Assembly (NCBI GenBank): GCA_950097015.1
Contig: CATNEN010000008.1
Span: 3,534,001 to 3,598,000, forward strand
DNA length: 64,000 nucleotides
Direction: 5' to 3'
From: Macrostomum hystrix
Lineage: Eukaryota; Platyhelminthes; Macrostomidae
Shown here piece after piece: positions 13,562 to 26,022 of the stretch. The notes beneath the pieces were generated by a model. That model was given only the letters and a program-made list of their open reading frames with translations, was not told the DNA's origin and did no database searches. Made by a program: the position numbers and the translations under genes. Positions within the stretch are counted from its first letter, which is position 1. The number at the start of each line of letters is the position of its first letter.

Positions 13562-13755
13562 GCATATGCTGCCTGATGTGAGTCTGAATACCTGCCTGAT
13601 GTGAGTCTGAATACATGCCTGATGTGAGTCTGAATACCTGCCTGATGTGAGTCTGAATACCTGCCTGATGTGAGTCTGAATACCTGCCTGATGTGAGTCT
13701 GAATACCTGCCTGATGTGAGTCTGAATACCTAGCTGATGTGAGTCTGAATACCTG
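13562..13755. repeat. Minisatellite, 23-bp unit
   Basis: About eight copies with core gcctgatgtgagtctgaata, directly abutting the next array. The two share the string ctgaata and the same 23-bp period. Confidence 0.92.
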
Positions 13756-14445
13756 AACTGGGACTGAATATTATTCTGAACTGGGACTGAATATCAGACT
13801 GAACTGGGACTGAATATCAGGCTGAACTGGGACTGAATATCAGAGTATACTGGGACTGAATATCAGACTGAACTGGGGCTGAATATCAGACTGAACTGGG
13901 ACTGAATATCAGACTGAACTGGGACTGAATATCAGACTGAACTGGGACTGAATATCAGACTGAACTGGGGCTGAATATCAGACTGAACTGGGACTGAATA
14001 TCAGACTGAACTGGGACTGAATATCAGACTGAACTGGGACTGAATATCAGGCTGAACTGGGACTGAATATCAGGCTGAACTGGGACTGAATATCAGGCTG
14101 AACTGGGCTGAATATCAGACTGAACTGGGACTGAATATCAGGCTGAACTGGGACTGAATATCAGGCTGAACTGGGCTGAATATCAGACTGAACTGGGACT
14201 GAATATCAGACTGAACTGGGGCTGAATATCAGACTGAACTGGGACTGAATATCAGACTGAACTGGGACTGAATATCAGACTGAACTGGGACTGAATATCA
14301 GGCTGAACTGGGACTGAATATCAGACTGAACTGGGACTGAATATCAGACTGAATATCAGACTGAACTGGGACTGAATATCAGACTGAACTGGGTCTGAAT
14401 ATCAGACTGAACTGGGTCTGAATATCAGACTGAACTGGGGCTGAA
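13756..14445. repeat. Minisatellite, 23-bp unit
   Basis: About thirty copies with core tgaactgggactgaatatca. The unit resembles that of the 24-kb array, which has gaactgggatct followed by agatat. Confidence 0.93.
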
Positions 14446-14975
14446 TGCACCAGACAGAATCGGCCGCCTAAGCATCTCAAATCATTCAAACAAACAACTT
14501 TTAATGATTGTCGATATATTCAGACTAGGTCCATAGATACGGATAGCAACAGTCTAAGCTAATTAAAGTGGCTTGAATGAATTGCTAATGAAAAAGCAGA
14601 GGTTGAATTTGAGAAGAGGAATGCATTTGATTCTCGCTTTTCTCATGCTGTTTAGTGCTAGCTGAGTTGTTTACTACGTAAGGAAGTCGCATTGTATCTT
14701 GCGCATTTGCGCAAGCAGCGACCGTCTGTCTACTGGCTAGTTTCAAAATGGAATTTCATTCATTCATTCTGAATACTCTAAATTCCTTAACTCGTATACT
14801 CGTATACAGTGTCCAATGCATGCTGCAGGCTTTACTTTTTGTTTAACTACTTCGGTAACTGCGTCACAGACTTTTGTCTAATCTAAATTTGTTGACTCCG
14901 CGTCTGATTGAGTGCAGTGTTGCAGTTTTGCTGGCCAAATTTGGAACACTACGGACTCGCGAATCACTAGCTTGC
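14446..14975. other. Unique intergenic segment, no gene seen
   Basis: Single-copy DNA between two arrays. No conserved frame recognised. Confidence 0.5.
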
Positions 14976-14979
14976 AGGG

Positions 14980-15355
14980 GACTGAGGGGAGAGTAGGGAC
15001 TGAGGGGAGAGTAGGGACTGAGGGGAGAGTAGGGACTGAGGAGAGAGTAGGGACTGAGGGGAGAGTAGGGACTGAGGGGAGAGTAGGGACTGAGGGGAGA
15101 GTAGGGACTGAGGGGAGAGTAGGGACTGAGGGGAGAGTAGACTGAGGGGAGAGTAGGGACTGAGGGGAGAGTAGACTGAGGGGAGAGTAGGGACTGAGGG
15201 GAGAGTAGACTGAGGGGAGAGTAGGGACTGAGGGGAGAGTAGACTGAGGGGAGAGTAGGGACTGAGGGGAGAGTAGACTGAGGGGAGAGTAGGGACTGAG
15301 GGGAGAGTAGGGACTGAGGGGAGAGTAGGCTGAGTGGAGAGTAGACTGAGGCGAG
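14980..15355. repeat. Minisatellite, 18-bp unit with a 15-bp variant
   Basis: About twenty copies with core ggggagagtagggactga; the second half alternates with a version lacking ggg before actga. Confidence 0.93.
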
Positions 15356-15364
15356 GGACAGGGA

Positions 15365-16315
15365 GGGGAGAGATGGCAGTGAGTAGATACTGATGGCAGT
15401 GAGTAGAGACTGATGGCAGTGAGTAGATACTGATGGCAGTGAGTAGATTCTGATGGCAGTGAGTAAATTCTGATGGCAGTGAGTAGATACTGATGGCAGT
15501 GAGTAGATTCTGATCGCAGTGAGTAGATGCTGATGGCAGTGAGTAGAGACTGATGGCAGTGAGTAGATTCTGATCGCAGTGAGTAGAGACTGATGGCAGT
15601 GAGTAGATACTGATGGCAGTGAGTAGATTCTGATGGCAGTGAGTAGATACTGATGGCAGTGAGTAGAGACTTGATGGCAGTGAGTAGATACTGATGGCAG
15701 TGAGTAGATACTGATGGCAGTGAGTAGATACTGATGGCAGTGAGTAGAGACTTGATGGCAGTGAGTAGATACTGATGGCAGTGAGTAGATACTGATGGCA
15801 GTGAGTAGATACTGATGGCAGTGAGTAGAGACTGATGGCAGTGAGTAGATACTGATGGCAGTGAGTAGATACTTGATGGCAGTGAGTAGATACTGATGGC
15901 AGTGAGTAGATACTGATGGCAGTGAGTAGATACTGATGGCAGTGAGTAGATACTGATGGCAGTGAGTAGATACTGATGGCAGTGAGTAGATACTGATGGC
16001 AGTGAGTAGAGACTGATGGCAGTGAGTAGATACTGATGGCAGTGAGTAGATACTTGATGGCAGTGAGTAGATACTGATGGCAGTGAGTAGATACTGATGG
16101 CAGTGAGTAGATACTGATGGCAGTGAGTAGAGACTGATGGCAGTGAGTAGATACTGATGGCAGTGAGTAGATTCTGATGGCAGTGAGTAGATACTGATGG
16201 CAGTGAGTAGATACTGATGGCAGTGAGTAGATACTGATGGCAGTGAGTAGATACTTGATGGCAGTGAGTAGAGACTGATGGCAGTGAGTAGATACTGATG
16301 GCAGTGAGTAGAGGA
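15365..16315. repeat. Minisatellite, 20-bp unit
   Basis: About 46 copies with core tgatggcagtgagtagatac and recurrent single-base variants (gagac, attc, extra t). A 499-codon minus-strand open frame across it and the previous array is a by-product of repeat phase. Confidence 0.94.
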
Positions 16316-16857
16316 GCAGTTAAGAGTAGAAAATCAAAGTTTTCAAAGTTATTTAGCGCACGGAACCAAAGTGACAATGCAGTTTTAAAAAGTGCCCAGT
16401 GACAGTCTAATTTGCGTGCTCATTCTGTCTCTGCCAGCTCTGCTCCCTCGGAGTTGCTCACCGTGATGCAACCAGTGCGCCGACTGGGGGGTGCGGTCGG
16501 GCCCGCCCACGCAGTTGAAGCGAATGCGCTGCTAAATTGACTCGCTCATTCAAGCCGAATTTCACAGCTCTCTTCACTAGATGGTCTCGCGGGCTTAGAG
16601 TTTGCTCTGTGGTTACACAGAAGGTCAACCGAGGGCACTCTTTGTACGCAGTCGCCGCCCCCACTGCTCTCTGTGCTCACTAACTAATACCCTCCCGCTG
16701 TCACTAGCCCGTCATTTATCACGCCACCCATAAGATAGACTCCTCTCACTCCTCTTCTCTTCTTTATTTTCTTCTCTTCATCTCAATTAGCTGCCTCGCA
16801 CGAGCAGAAATGAACGGAGGCCTCTCTGTCGTCATGGCAGAGACCGACGCCAAACTA

Positions 16858-16960
16858 GCCAATCAGCGACGAGCTTCGCTACTAACTGCCGAGCTACTGT
16901 GGAATAGCCCCACCCTCATTCTCTATCCCTCTGTGCCTCCATTTGTCTCTCTATAAGTAT
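16858..16960 (+). promoter_or_regulatory. Candidate cyclooxygenase core promoter: CCAAT box and TATA-like box
   Basis: GCCAATCAG at 16858-16866 and a TATAAGTA string at 16952-16959 lie about 190 bp upstream of the cyclooxygenase start codon. This spacing suits a transcription start near 16980 and a short 5' UTR. The segment 16320-16850 upstream is unique and CT-rich in places. Predicted from motifs only. Confidence 0.45.
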
Positions 16961-17147
16961 GAGTCGCTACGTCAAGGCAACGTCTGTGCAAGGCCTAAAT
17001 GCTCCAGAACCAAATACCTGAACGAGAAGTTCTATATTTAGAAGGCCCTCTTTCTAAAATACACCCATATTAGAAATATTTGCACGCACTGTTGTCCTTT
17101 CGTGATTTGGATTTTTAAATAAATTTCGTTTGTTTTGTCGAGTTGGC

Positions 17148-17358
17148 ATGTCCAGTAAGTTAAGCAATGAACTCAAATTTGTGGTTATTTCGTCACCTGC
17201 TCAGAAGCTAATAAAACTCGATTAAAATAAATAAATTTTCAGCTCTTCCATTCGCTACTAAATGGGCCGTGGCGGTGTTCTGTCTGCTCGTTGTTGTCCT
17301 ATTTCTGACCTCGAGCGGATACGAATCGCATCAACAGCAAATTCAACAGAGCAGCGTC

Positions 17359-17394
<36 letters not shown>

Positions 17395-20300
17395 CAGTTC
17401 AGCCCGTGCTGCTCCTCACCCTGCAAGCACGGCGGCTTGTGCATGGAGCGGGTCGGCAGCTTCGAGTGTGACTGCTCAAACACGGGCTACTACGGCCGGC
17501 TGTGCCAGAGGTCTCACTGGACCACTTGGCTCGCCAACCTGGTCAGGCCCGACACCGAGACAACTCACTACCTGGTGACTCACTATCAACCGTTCTGGTC
17601 TGTGGTGAATCGCCTGACCTTCCTGAGGCGACTGGTGATGCGGCTGGTGCTGAAAGTGCGCCTCGGCGTGGTGTCAATGCCGCCGTCGTTTAGGGCCGGA
17701 GTCGGGTACACAACGGTTGACGCACTGAGCAACATGTCCTACTACAGCCAGACCCTGCCACCTGTGCCAGCCAACTGTCCCACACCAATGGGTGTCACGG
17801 GTGAGTGCGATCGGCGCGCTGGGCTGGATTGCCTGTTTCTTTCAGGTAGATTTTAATAGTTTGTCATTTCTCCTGGTAGATTTTGGGTGGCTTGTCATTT
17901 TCTCCTTGTAGATTTTGGGTGGCTTGTCATTTTCTCCTGGTAGATTTTGGGTGGCTTGTCATTTTCTCCTGGTAGATTTTGGGTGGCTTGTCATTTTCTC
18001 CTGGTAGATTTTGGGTGGCTTGTCATTTTCTCCTTGTAGATTTTGGGTGGCTTGTCATTTTCTTCTGGTAGATTTTGGGTGGCTTGTCATTTTCTCCTGG
18101 TAGATTTTGGGTGGCTTGTCATTTTCTCCTGGTAGATTTTGGGTGGCTTGTCATTTTCTCCTTGTAGATTTTGGGTGGCTTGTCATTTTCTTCTGGTAGA
18201 TTTTGGGTGGCTTGTCATTTTCTCCTGGTAGATTTTGGGTAACTTGTCATTTTCTCCTGGTAGATTTTGGGTGGCTTGTCATTTTCTCCTTGTAGATTTT
18301 GGGTGGCTTGTCATTTTCTCCTTGTAGATTTTGGGTGGCTTGTCATTTTCTCCTGGTAGATTTTGGGTGGCTTGTCATTTTCTCCTGGTAGATTTTGGGT
18401 GGCTTGTCATTTTCTTCTGGTAGATTTTGGGTGGCTTGTCATTTTCTCCTGGTAGATTTTGGGTGGCTTGTCATTTTCTCCTGGTAGATTTTGGGTGGCT
18501 TGTCATTTTCTCCTGGTAGATTTTGGGTGGCTTGTCATTTTCTTCTGGTAGATTTTGGGTGGCTTGTCATTTTCTTCTGGTAGATTTTGGGTGGCTTGTC
18601 ATTTTCTCCTGGTAGATTTTGGGTGGCTTGTCATTTTCTCCTTGTAGATTTTGGGTGGCTTGTCATTTTCTCCTTGTAGATTTTGGGTGGCTTGTCATTT
18701 TCTCCTGGTAGATTTTGGGTGGCTTGTCATTTTCTCCTGGTAGATTTTTTTAGCTTTTCTGGTATTTTTGTTTCAGTCGAAAAATATCAAAAATGTTTAG
18801 AATAAGTTTTAAAAATCAAACAACCAACAGTAATTAAATGTACAACTATTTCGGGTTTAATCCTGCATTGATGCTCCATTATTTATTGACACTGAAATAA
18901 GAGAGTCAAGAGAAACCAGTTCTGTGTATCTGTGTATCTGTGTCTGGGCCTGTGTATTATAACCCTAGCCTTTGGCACGCGAAGTAGAAACTTTCTGCAG
19001 CACAGAAACGCTTTTATCTGTTAGTGTTTATCGACACCCCACTGTTTAAGCTGTTTACGATCTCTGAAGAGAAGAGAAAGCCACGTCTGCACATTTGGCA
19101 TTGTGCCGTCCCCCTGGCTTCTCATCAAAAGGGTTTTATTATTTAGCAAAACTCAGTGAAAATCGTTGCCAGGCCCGAAGGAGCTGCCAACAGTCGGCGA
19201 GGTGGTTGGCATCCTGTTCAAGCGGCAGCCGGGAAAAGCTTTCAAGCCGAGCGACATTGGCACCAACATGCTGTTCAGCTCGTTTGCCCAGCACTTCTCC
19301 CACATGTTCTTCAAGTCTGATCCCAGGCAACACCCAAGCTACACCTGGGGTGATCACAATGTGAGCCTCGTTTTTGTGTAGATTATTTGACTGAACTGTC
19401 TTAAGAATGCTCTGAGGAACGGGGAGTGAGGTGGGTGTTTGGAGGAACAGGGAGTGAGGTGGGTGTTTGGAGTAACGGAGAGTGAGGTGGGTGCTTAGAG
19501 TAACGGAGAGTGAGGTGGGTGTTTGAAGTAACGGGGAGTGAGGTGGTTGTTTAGAGGGACGCGGAGTGAGGTGGGTGTTTGGAGGATCGGAGAGTGAGGT
19601 GGGTGTTCGGAGGAACGGGGAGTGAGGTTGGTGTTTGGAGTATAATGAATTGAGGTGGGTGTTTTGTAGGAAAAGGGGTGTGAGGTAGGCTTTTTTCGAC
19701 ACATGGCGAGCCTCGGCATGTCTCTGGAGTGCGGAGAACAGAATGATTGAAGCCTCGGATCTACTATGCTTCAGATCTACGTGAGCCACCTGTACGGCAA
19801 GAACGCGGAGGTGGAGAATCGCCTGCGACAGTTCAAAAACGGCCGTCTGCGCTCTCAGCTGGTGCGCGGCGAGGAGTACCCGCCGTTCCTCAGCCAGCAG
19901 CTGCAGCTGCCGGATCCGGCGCCGAACCCCCGCAATGTCAGCCGGCAGTTCGCAGTGGGCCACCAGATCGCCAACCTGCTGCCCACAGGAGCCCTGTGGC
20001 AGACCATCTACCTGCGCGAGCACAACCGCGTGGCCGGCCTGCTGGCGCGTCTGCATCCCGACTGGGACGACGAACGAATCTTCCAGACCACGAAGCTGGT
20101 CCTGATCGGCAAGACGCTGAAGATAGTGGTGGAGGAGTACGTGCAGCACCTCAGCAACTACAACTTCAAGCTGCTGTTCGACCCGACTGTGATGCACGGC
20201 GAGTCCATGCAGTACCAGAACCGCATCGCGATCGAGTTCAACTTGCTCTATCACTGGCACCCGCTGATGGCGGATGACTACAGGGTGGCTGGCGCGACCT

Positions 20301-22013
20301 ACCGCCTGAAGGACGTGATGTTCAATGGCACCAGGCTGCTGGACCACTCCAGCAGAGACTATGTCGAAGGTCTAGTGAACAGTATTGGCGGCTCCTTCAC
20401 AGCCAACAATCATCCGGAGCCAACCCTGGTGGCCGCGAGGGCCGCTGTACAGATCGGTCGCACCCTTCGGCTGCAGTCGTTGAACGCCTACAGGAAGCGA
20501 TTCCGGCTGAAGCCGTACAAGACTTTCCAGGAATTAGCTGGTGAGCTTTGAAGCGCATGAGAACTTATCCTCTGGGTTTCTAGGATGAGCGGCAACCCTC
20601 GATGATTAGGGGCAACCCTCAAGAATGGCGGCGACCCTCTAGGATGAGCGGCAACCCTCTAGGATGAGCGGCAACCCTCTAGGATGAGCGGCAACCCTCA
20701 TGGATTAGGGAGGGGCAACCCTCAAGGGTGAGGGCAACCCTCAAGGATTAGTGGCAACCCTCTTGGATGAGGGGCAACCCTCTAGGATGAGCGGCAACCC
20801 TCATGGGTTAGGGAGGGGCAACCCTCATGGATTAGGGGCAACCCTCAATGATTAGGGGCAACCCTCAATGATTAGGGGCAACCCTCAATGATTAGGGGCA
20901 ACCCTCTAGGATGAGCGGCAACCCTCTAGGATGAGCGGCAACCCTCTAGGATGAGCGGCAACCCTCTAGGATGAGCGGCAACCCTCATGGGTTAGGGAGG
21001 GGCAACCCTCATGGGTTAGGGAGGGGCAACCCTCATGGATTAGGGGCAACCCTCAAGGATGAGGGGCAACCATCAAGGATTAGTGGCAACCCTCTAGGAT
21101 GAGCGGCAACCCTCTAGGATGAGCGGCAACCCTCTAGGATGAGCGGCAACCCTCATGGGTTAGGGGCAACCCTCAAGGATGAGGGGCAACCATCAAGGAT
21201 TAGTGGCAACCCTCTAGGATGAGCGGCAACCCTCATGGGTTAGGGAGAGACAACCCTCAAAGATGAGGGGCAACCCTCAAGGATTAGGGGCAACCCTCTA
21301 GGATGAGGGGCAACCCTCAAGGATGAGCGGCAACCCTTAAGGATTAGGGGCAACCCTCTAGGATGAGGGGTAACCCTCAAGGATGAGCGGCAACCCTCAT
21401 GGATTAGGGGCAACCCTCTAGGATGAGGGGCAACCCTCTAGGATGAGCGGCAGTCCTGAGCTGGACCATAAGTGTCTCGAATCACCAATCAACGAATCCC
21501 AACTCGTTAGGTGGCGACGAAGACCTGGCGTGCGCTCTGCGCTCCCTCTACAAAGACGTGGACGCTGTGGAGTTCTACCCGGGTCTCGTGGTCGAGCGGC
21601 ACCGGCCAAACGCCATGTTCGGCTCCTCAATGATTGAGATCGGAAGCCCTTACTCTCTGCAGGGCATCTTCGGCAACGCCCTGGCCAGTCCTCAGCTGTG
21701 GAGGCCGGCAACTTTTGGCGGCTCCGAGGGCTTCCGCATGGTGACGGAGGCCACCCTGCGGGATCTGGTGTGCGACAACCTGCCCAGACCGTGTCCCATT
21801 GTGCAATTCTCGGTTCCAACACCAGCTCAGGTCATGGAGCATCAGCAAATGCTGAGAGTTAATCTGTCTGCGGCGGCGGCAGCTGCTGCGGCGGCAGCTT
21901 CTGCAGCCGGTGCGGAGCCAACTGCCCCAGCCGACAGGGGTTCTGCGTCTTCCATTGCGTCATCATCGTCGTCGACCGGAACGAGATTTCACGAGCGCAG
22001 CGATGAACTCTAA
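17148..22013 (+). CDS. Cyclooxygenase (prostaglandin G/H synthase), five exons
   Basis: Converts arachidonate to prostaglandin H2 in the ER lumen or nuclear envelope. Exons: 17148-17154, 17243-17800, 19173-19360, 19775-20540, 21511-22013, all GT-AG and in frame, giving 673 residues. The first coding exon is ATGTCCA; a GTAAGT donor and a TTTTCAG acceptor complete MSTLPF and a signal-anchor (about 10-27). Then come a Ser run, an EGF module (58-90) and the heme peroxidase fold. Key residues by human numbering: Arg120 equivalent at 142, Gln203/His207 at 228/232, Tyr385 and heme His388 at 410/413 in LYHWHPL, Ser530 at 555. The C-terminus RSDEL is an ER-retention-like end. An Ala-rich insert precedes it. 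COX-1 versus COX-2 orthology is not assignable. Introns 2-4 are array-filled; intron 1 (88 bp) is not. Confidence 0.95.
17845..18748. repeat. Minisatellite in cyclooxygenase intron 2, 32-bp unit
   Basis: About 28 very uniform copies with core ggtagattttgggtggcttg. Each unit carries a pyrimidine-rich CTCCTGGTAG that resembles a weak acceptor. The remaining intron (18749-19172) is unique. Confidence 0.95.
19405..19675. repeat. Minisatellite in cyclooxygenase intron 3, about 27-bp unit
   Basis: About ten copies with core gagtgaggtgggtgtttgga in an intron of 414 bp (19361-19774). Confidence 0.92.
20575..21450. repeat. Minisatellite in cyclooxygenase intron 4, about 20-bp unit
   Basis: About forty copies with core ctaggatgagcggcaaccct and variants ending in gattagg. 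It occupies almost the whole intron 20541-21510. Confidence 0.94.
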
Positions 22014-23390
22014 TCGGAGAGTTTGCACTTTTGTTCCAGATGTTTTGCTTTTGTCTTTGTGCCTTTCTACTCTATCAAACGTTCGGGGGACGAGAGAACG
22101 AGATAAAAATGATGCCCGTCAAAATTAAACCAGAAATGTTTAATTGAGGTGGTTGCCACAGTTAGGGTTATAAAAGCGAAGGAAAGTCAGAACCCTGATT
22201 GAATTTATGCGAGACAATGTACATTCAATCCCTATGTACATTTCCGGCGTGAGGCGGGTGTCAGAATGTGGTAGAAAACTAAAAACAGCGCTAGATCAGT
22301 TATAGACAATGTACATCCTATTTATGTACATTGCCTCTCCTTTTTCTAATTGAAGAAACGAGTGCGCGTAGGGAGCCTGCACGAGTGCACATTTTGGCAT
22401 GCAACCAGGATGAAACGATATTCGAATTCCTTTGTTCTTGTCTCACAATATGTTCCAGCATTTTTCACTTCTGCCTCGATGTGATGATTGCCAATCGCCG
22501 AGTCACGAATAAAGGAATCCATTGTGCTACAGATTATTGCTTTTCCTAAACTTGACCCTGCAACTAACATATAATTTTCCAATGACCTAGTAATTTTTAA
22601 CACGGGAGTTTTGCTGTGCTTTGCTAGCATTTTGTGGAGGCCAACGGACTATGAAATCATGTCATTTTTGTCACTTCAGAAATCAGCTTGCCTTCCTAAT
22701 AAATAGTTCGGGCTTGTAGGACAGCCCATTATCTTCAATTCAATCACCCGAGTGTAAATTTGGCACCTCAACATGATTCAAATGAGAAAAATATGTATTT
22801 ATTCGATCACCTGTCCCAGCTTTAGCCCCAGGCAGAAGGCTTTTCTGCTTTTTTACTTTCGATATTTTCGACATTTGATGCCAAAAACGGATGACTCTTG
22901 CTTGACACTGCACCATGTACAGGACTCAGTGTTTTTAGTTAATATATAAATAAATAGAATTCGCATGCACCCAACGTGTTGCAAAACACTCGAAGTCGCG
23001 ACAAGAACACGCGGATTTTGCAGCAATTTTCATTTAGAAATCTCAAAAGCGCTCTTGAAAGTAAAAAAATCTGCGACTTTTTAATTGACCTTTAAATTAG
23101 CAAAAAATGAACCAGAGACCCGTGTACTACGCGTCTAGCCAGACAATATATAGACTTATACCTGCTGCATAATTAGCATATGTTAATTAGCCGTCTAAAA
23201 AAGTGCGCCAAATGATAAGCAAGCGGCCAGACTGCGGGTAACGACACAGTTAAAGCTTTTGGCGTGCTAAATGTGCGCGTGCAGTATAGCTTGAAAGCTT
23301 GCGAAATGTGCCCTTAGTTACTATAGACGAGGGCTATGTAAGCCTGCATTTTCAACTGCTCTCTCTTGCTTCACTGCCACTCTCGCCTAA
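22014..23390. other. Cyclooxygenase 3' region and intergenic DNA
   Basis: AATAAA at 22508-22513 is a candidate poly(A) signal for the cyclooxygenase mRNA, about 0.5 kb after its stop. A second one lies near 22699. Two copies of a string like acaatgtacat lie near 22215 and 22307. No other gene recognised. Confidence 0.5.
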
Positions 23391-23394
23391 TCTA

Positions 23395-23725
23395 GGGAAC
23401 TGGGAAATAGCATCTGGGTATTAGGAAATGGGATCCGGATATAACGAACTTGGGATCTAAATATATGGAAATGGGATCTAGATAAAAGGAAATGGGATTT
23501 GGATATAAGGATGGGATCTCGATATTGGGAACTGGGATTTAGATGTTGGGAACAGGGATCTAGATATTGGGAACTGGGATTTAGATATTGGGAACTGTGA
23601 TCTAGATATTGGGAACTGGGATCTAGATATGGGGAACTGGGATCTAGATGTTGGGAACTGGGATCTAGATATTGGGAACTGGGGTCTAGATGTTGGGAAC
23701 TGGGGTCTAGATGTTGGGAACTGGG
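23395..23725. repeat. Left part of an interrupted minisatellite, 21-bp unit
   Basis: About fifteen copies with core gatattgggaactgggatct, the same unit and orientation as 24079-25825. The two parts are separated by about 350 bp of unrelated DNA. Confidence 0.92.
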
Positions 23726-24078
23726 GTGTAAATAATGGTACAGATTGCACGCACAGACGATGAACTGTCTTAAGGTTGAGTATACAAACAAAAGTAAATG
23801 AAAAATACATATAAAATATAAACAATACTTACAACATATTCATCGATCACTAGTCTATATAACACAATAGAAAGTATATATTATTTTCACAATGAAATCA
23901 ATAATTAGAGAATCGGGATTCGAACTTGGTAAATGAGAATCTCAGACAGGTGTAATACTTTCCACTGATTGGCAGATAAAAAAGATAAGGTTATTATTGC
24001 ACTTGTCGCTGGCAATTAAATGAAGATAAGAAATTGCGGACACAAACAAACAATCATAATGGGATTGTGTTTGTGTAC
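23726..24078 (-). mobile_element. SINE-like insertion splitting the 21-bp array
   Basis: About 350 bp of non-repeat DNA sits inside the array. On the minus strand it holds a B-box-like string aagttcgaatcccg (about 23925-23940) preceded by an A-box-like tgccaatcagtggaaag, at spacing compatible with a tRNA-derived Pol III promoter. No tail or target-site duplication is clear. Could instead be a fragment of older flanking DNA. Confidence 0.4.
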
Positions 24079-25825
24079 CGATATTGAGAACTGGGATTTA
24101 GATATTGGGAACTGGGATCTAGAAATTGGGAACTGGGATCTAGAAATTGGGAACTGGGATCTAGAAATGGGAACTGGGATTTGAGATATCGCGAACTGGG
24201 ATCTAGATATTGGAAATTGGGATTCAGATGTTGGGAACTGGGATCTAGATATTGGAAATTGGGATTCAGATGTTGGGAACTGGGATCTAGATATTGGGAA
24301 CTGGGATCTAGATATTGGAAATTGGGATTTAGATATTGGAAATTGGGATTTAGATATTGGAAATTGGGATTCAGATGTTGGGAACTGGGATCTAGATATC
24401 GGGAACTGGGATCTAGATATTGGAAATTGGGATTTAGATATTGGAAATTGGGATTTAGATATTGGAAATTGGGATTTAGATATTAGAAATTGGGATTTAG
24501 ATATTGGAAATTGGGATTTAGATATTGGAAATTGGGATTCAGATGTTGGGAACTGGGATCTAGATATTGGGAACTGGGATCTAGATATTGGAAATTGGGA
24601 TTTAGATATTGGAAATTGGGATTTAGATATTGGAAATTGGGATTCAGATGTTGGGAACTGGGATCTAGATATTGGGAACTGGGATCTAGATATTGGAAAT
24701 TGGGATTTAGATATTGGAAATTGGGATTTAGATATTGGAAATTGGGATTCAGATGTTGGGAACTGGGATCTAGATATCGGGAACTGGGATCTAGATATTG
24801 GAAATTGGGATTTAGATATTGGAAATTGGGATTTAGATATTGGAAATTGGGATTTAGATATTAGAAATTGGGATTTAGATATTGGAAATTGGGATTTAGA
24901 TATTGGAAATTGGGATTCAGATGTTGGGAACTGGGATCTAGATATTGGGAACTGGGATCTAGATATTGGAAATTGGGATTTAGATATTGGAAATTGGGAT
25001 TTAGATATTGGAAATTGGGATTTAGATATTGGAAATTGGGATTCAGATGTTGGGAACTGGGATCTAGATATCGGGAACTGGGATCTAGATATTGGAAATT
25101 GGGATTTAGATATTGGAAATTGGTATTTAGATATTAGAAATTGGGATTTAGATATTGGAAATTGGGATTTAGATATTGGAAATTGGGATTTAGATGTTGG
25201 GAACTGGGATCTAGATATTGGGAACTGGGATTTAGATATTGGAAATTGGGATTTAGATATTGGAAATTGGGATTTAGATATTGGAAATTGGGATTTAGAT
25301 ATTGGAAATTGGGATTTAGATATTGGAAATTGGGATTTAGATATTGGAAATTGGGATTTAGATATTGGAAATTGGGATTTAGATATTGGAAATTGGGATT
25401 TAGATATTGGGAACTGGGATCTGGATATTCGGAACTGAGATCTAGTAATTGGGAACTGGGATCTGGATATTGGGAACTGGAATCTAGATATTGGGAATTG
25501 GGATCTGGATATTGGGAACTGAGATCTAGTAATTGGGAACTGGGATCTGGATATTAGGAACTGGGATCTGGATATTGGGAAGTGGGATCTGGATATTGGG
25601 AACTGGGATCTAGATATTGGGAACTGGGATCTGGATATTGGGAACTGGGATCTAGATATTGGGAACTGGGATCTAGATATTGGGAACTGGGATCTAGATA
25701 TTGGGAACTGGGATCTGGATATTGGGAACTGGGATCTAGATATTGGGAACTGGGATCTGGATATTGGGAACTGGGATCTAGATATTGGGAACTGGGATCT
25801 GGATATTGGGAACTGGGATCGTTAC
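24079..25825. repeat. Main part of the 21-bp minisatellite
   Basis: About 83 copies of a 21-bp unit. Two variants (gggaactgggatctagatatt-like and ggaaattgggatttagatatt-like) occur in recurring blocks, which shows duplication of multi-unit segments. The right end shifts to a ggatctggatatt type. The open plus-strand frames are repeat by-products. Confidence 0.94.
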
Positions 25826-26022
25826 AAATCTAAAAATACAGGAAAGAGAATTTGACAAAAAATAAACAAAAAACAATAGAATCTCATAATTAAGTTCTCT
25901 AACATCAATAATCATTTTCTCAATCAAGATTAGTCACATGACAGATCATCAGTAAAGTTTTGACGAATCGAAACAACGAATTAAATTAGCATTAGTCAAA
26001 GCAAAATGCAACGCACAGAAGG

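Noticed and set aside
14878-16377. 499-codon minus-strand open frame
   Set aside because: It spans two minisatellites with different units and changes phase with unit indels; no conserved domain.
17262-17471. ATG at 17262 as the cyclooxygenase start
   Set aside because: It opens a different frame without the signal-anchor or EGF module; the conserved frame is entered by splicing from 17148-17154.
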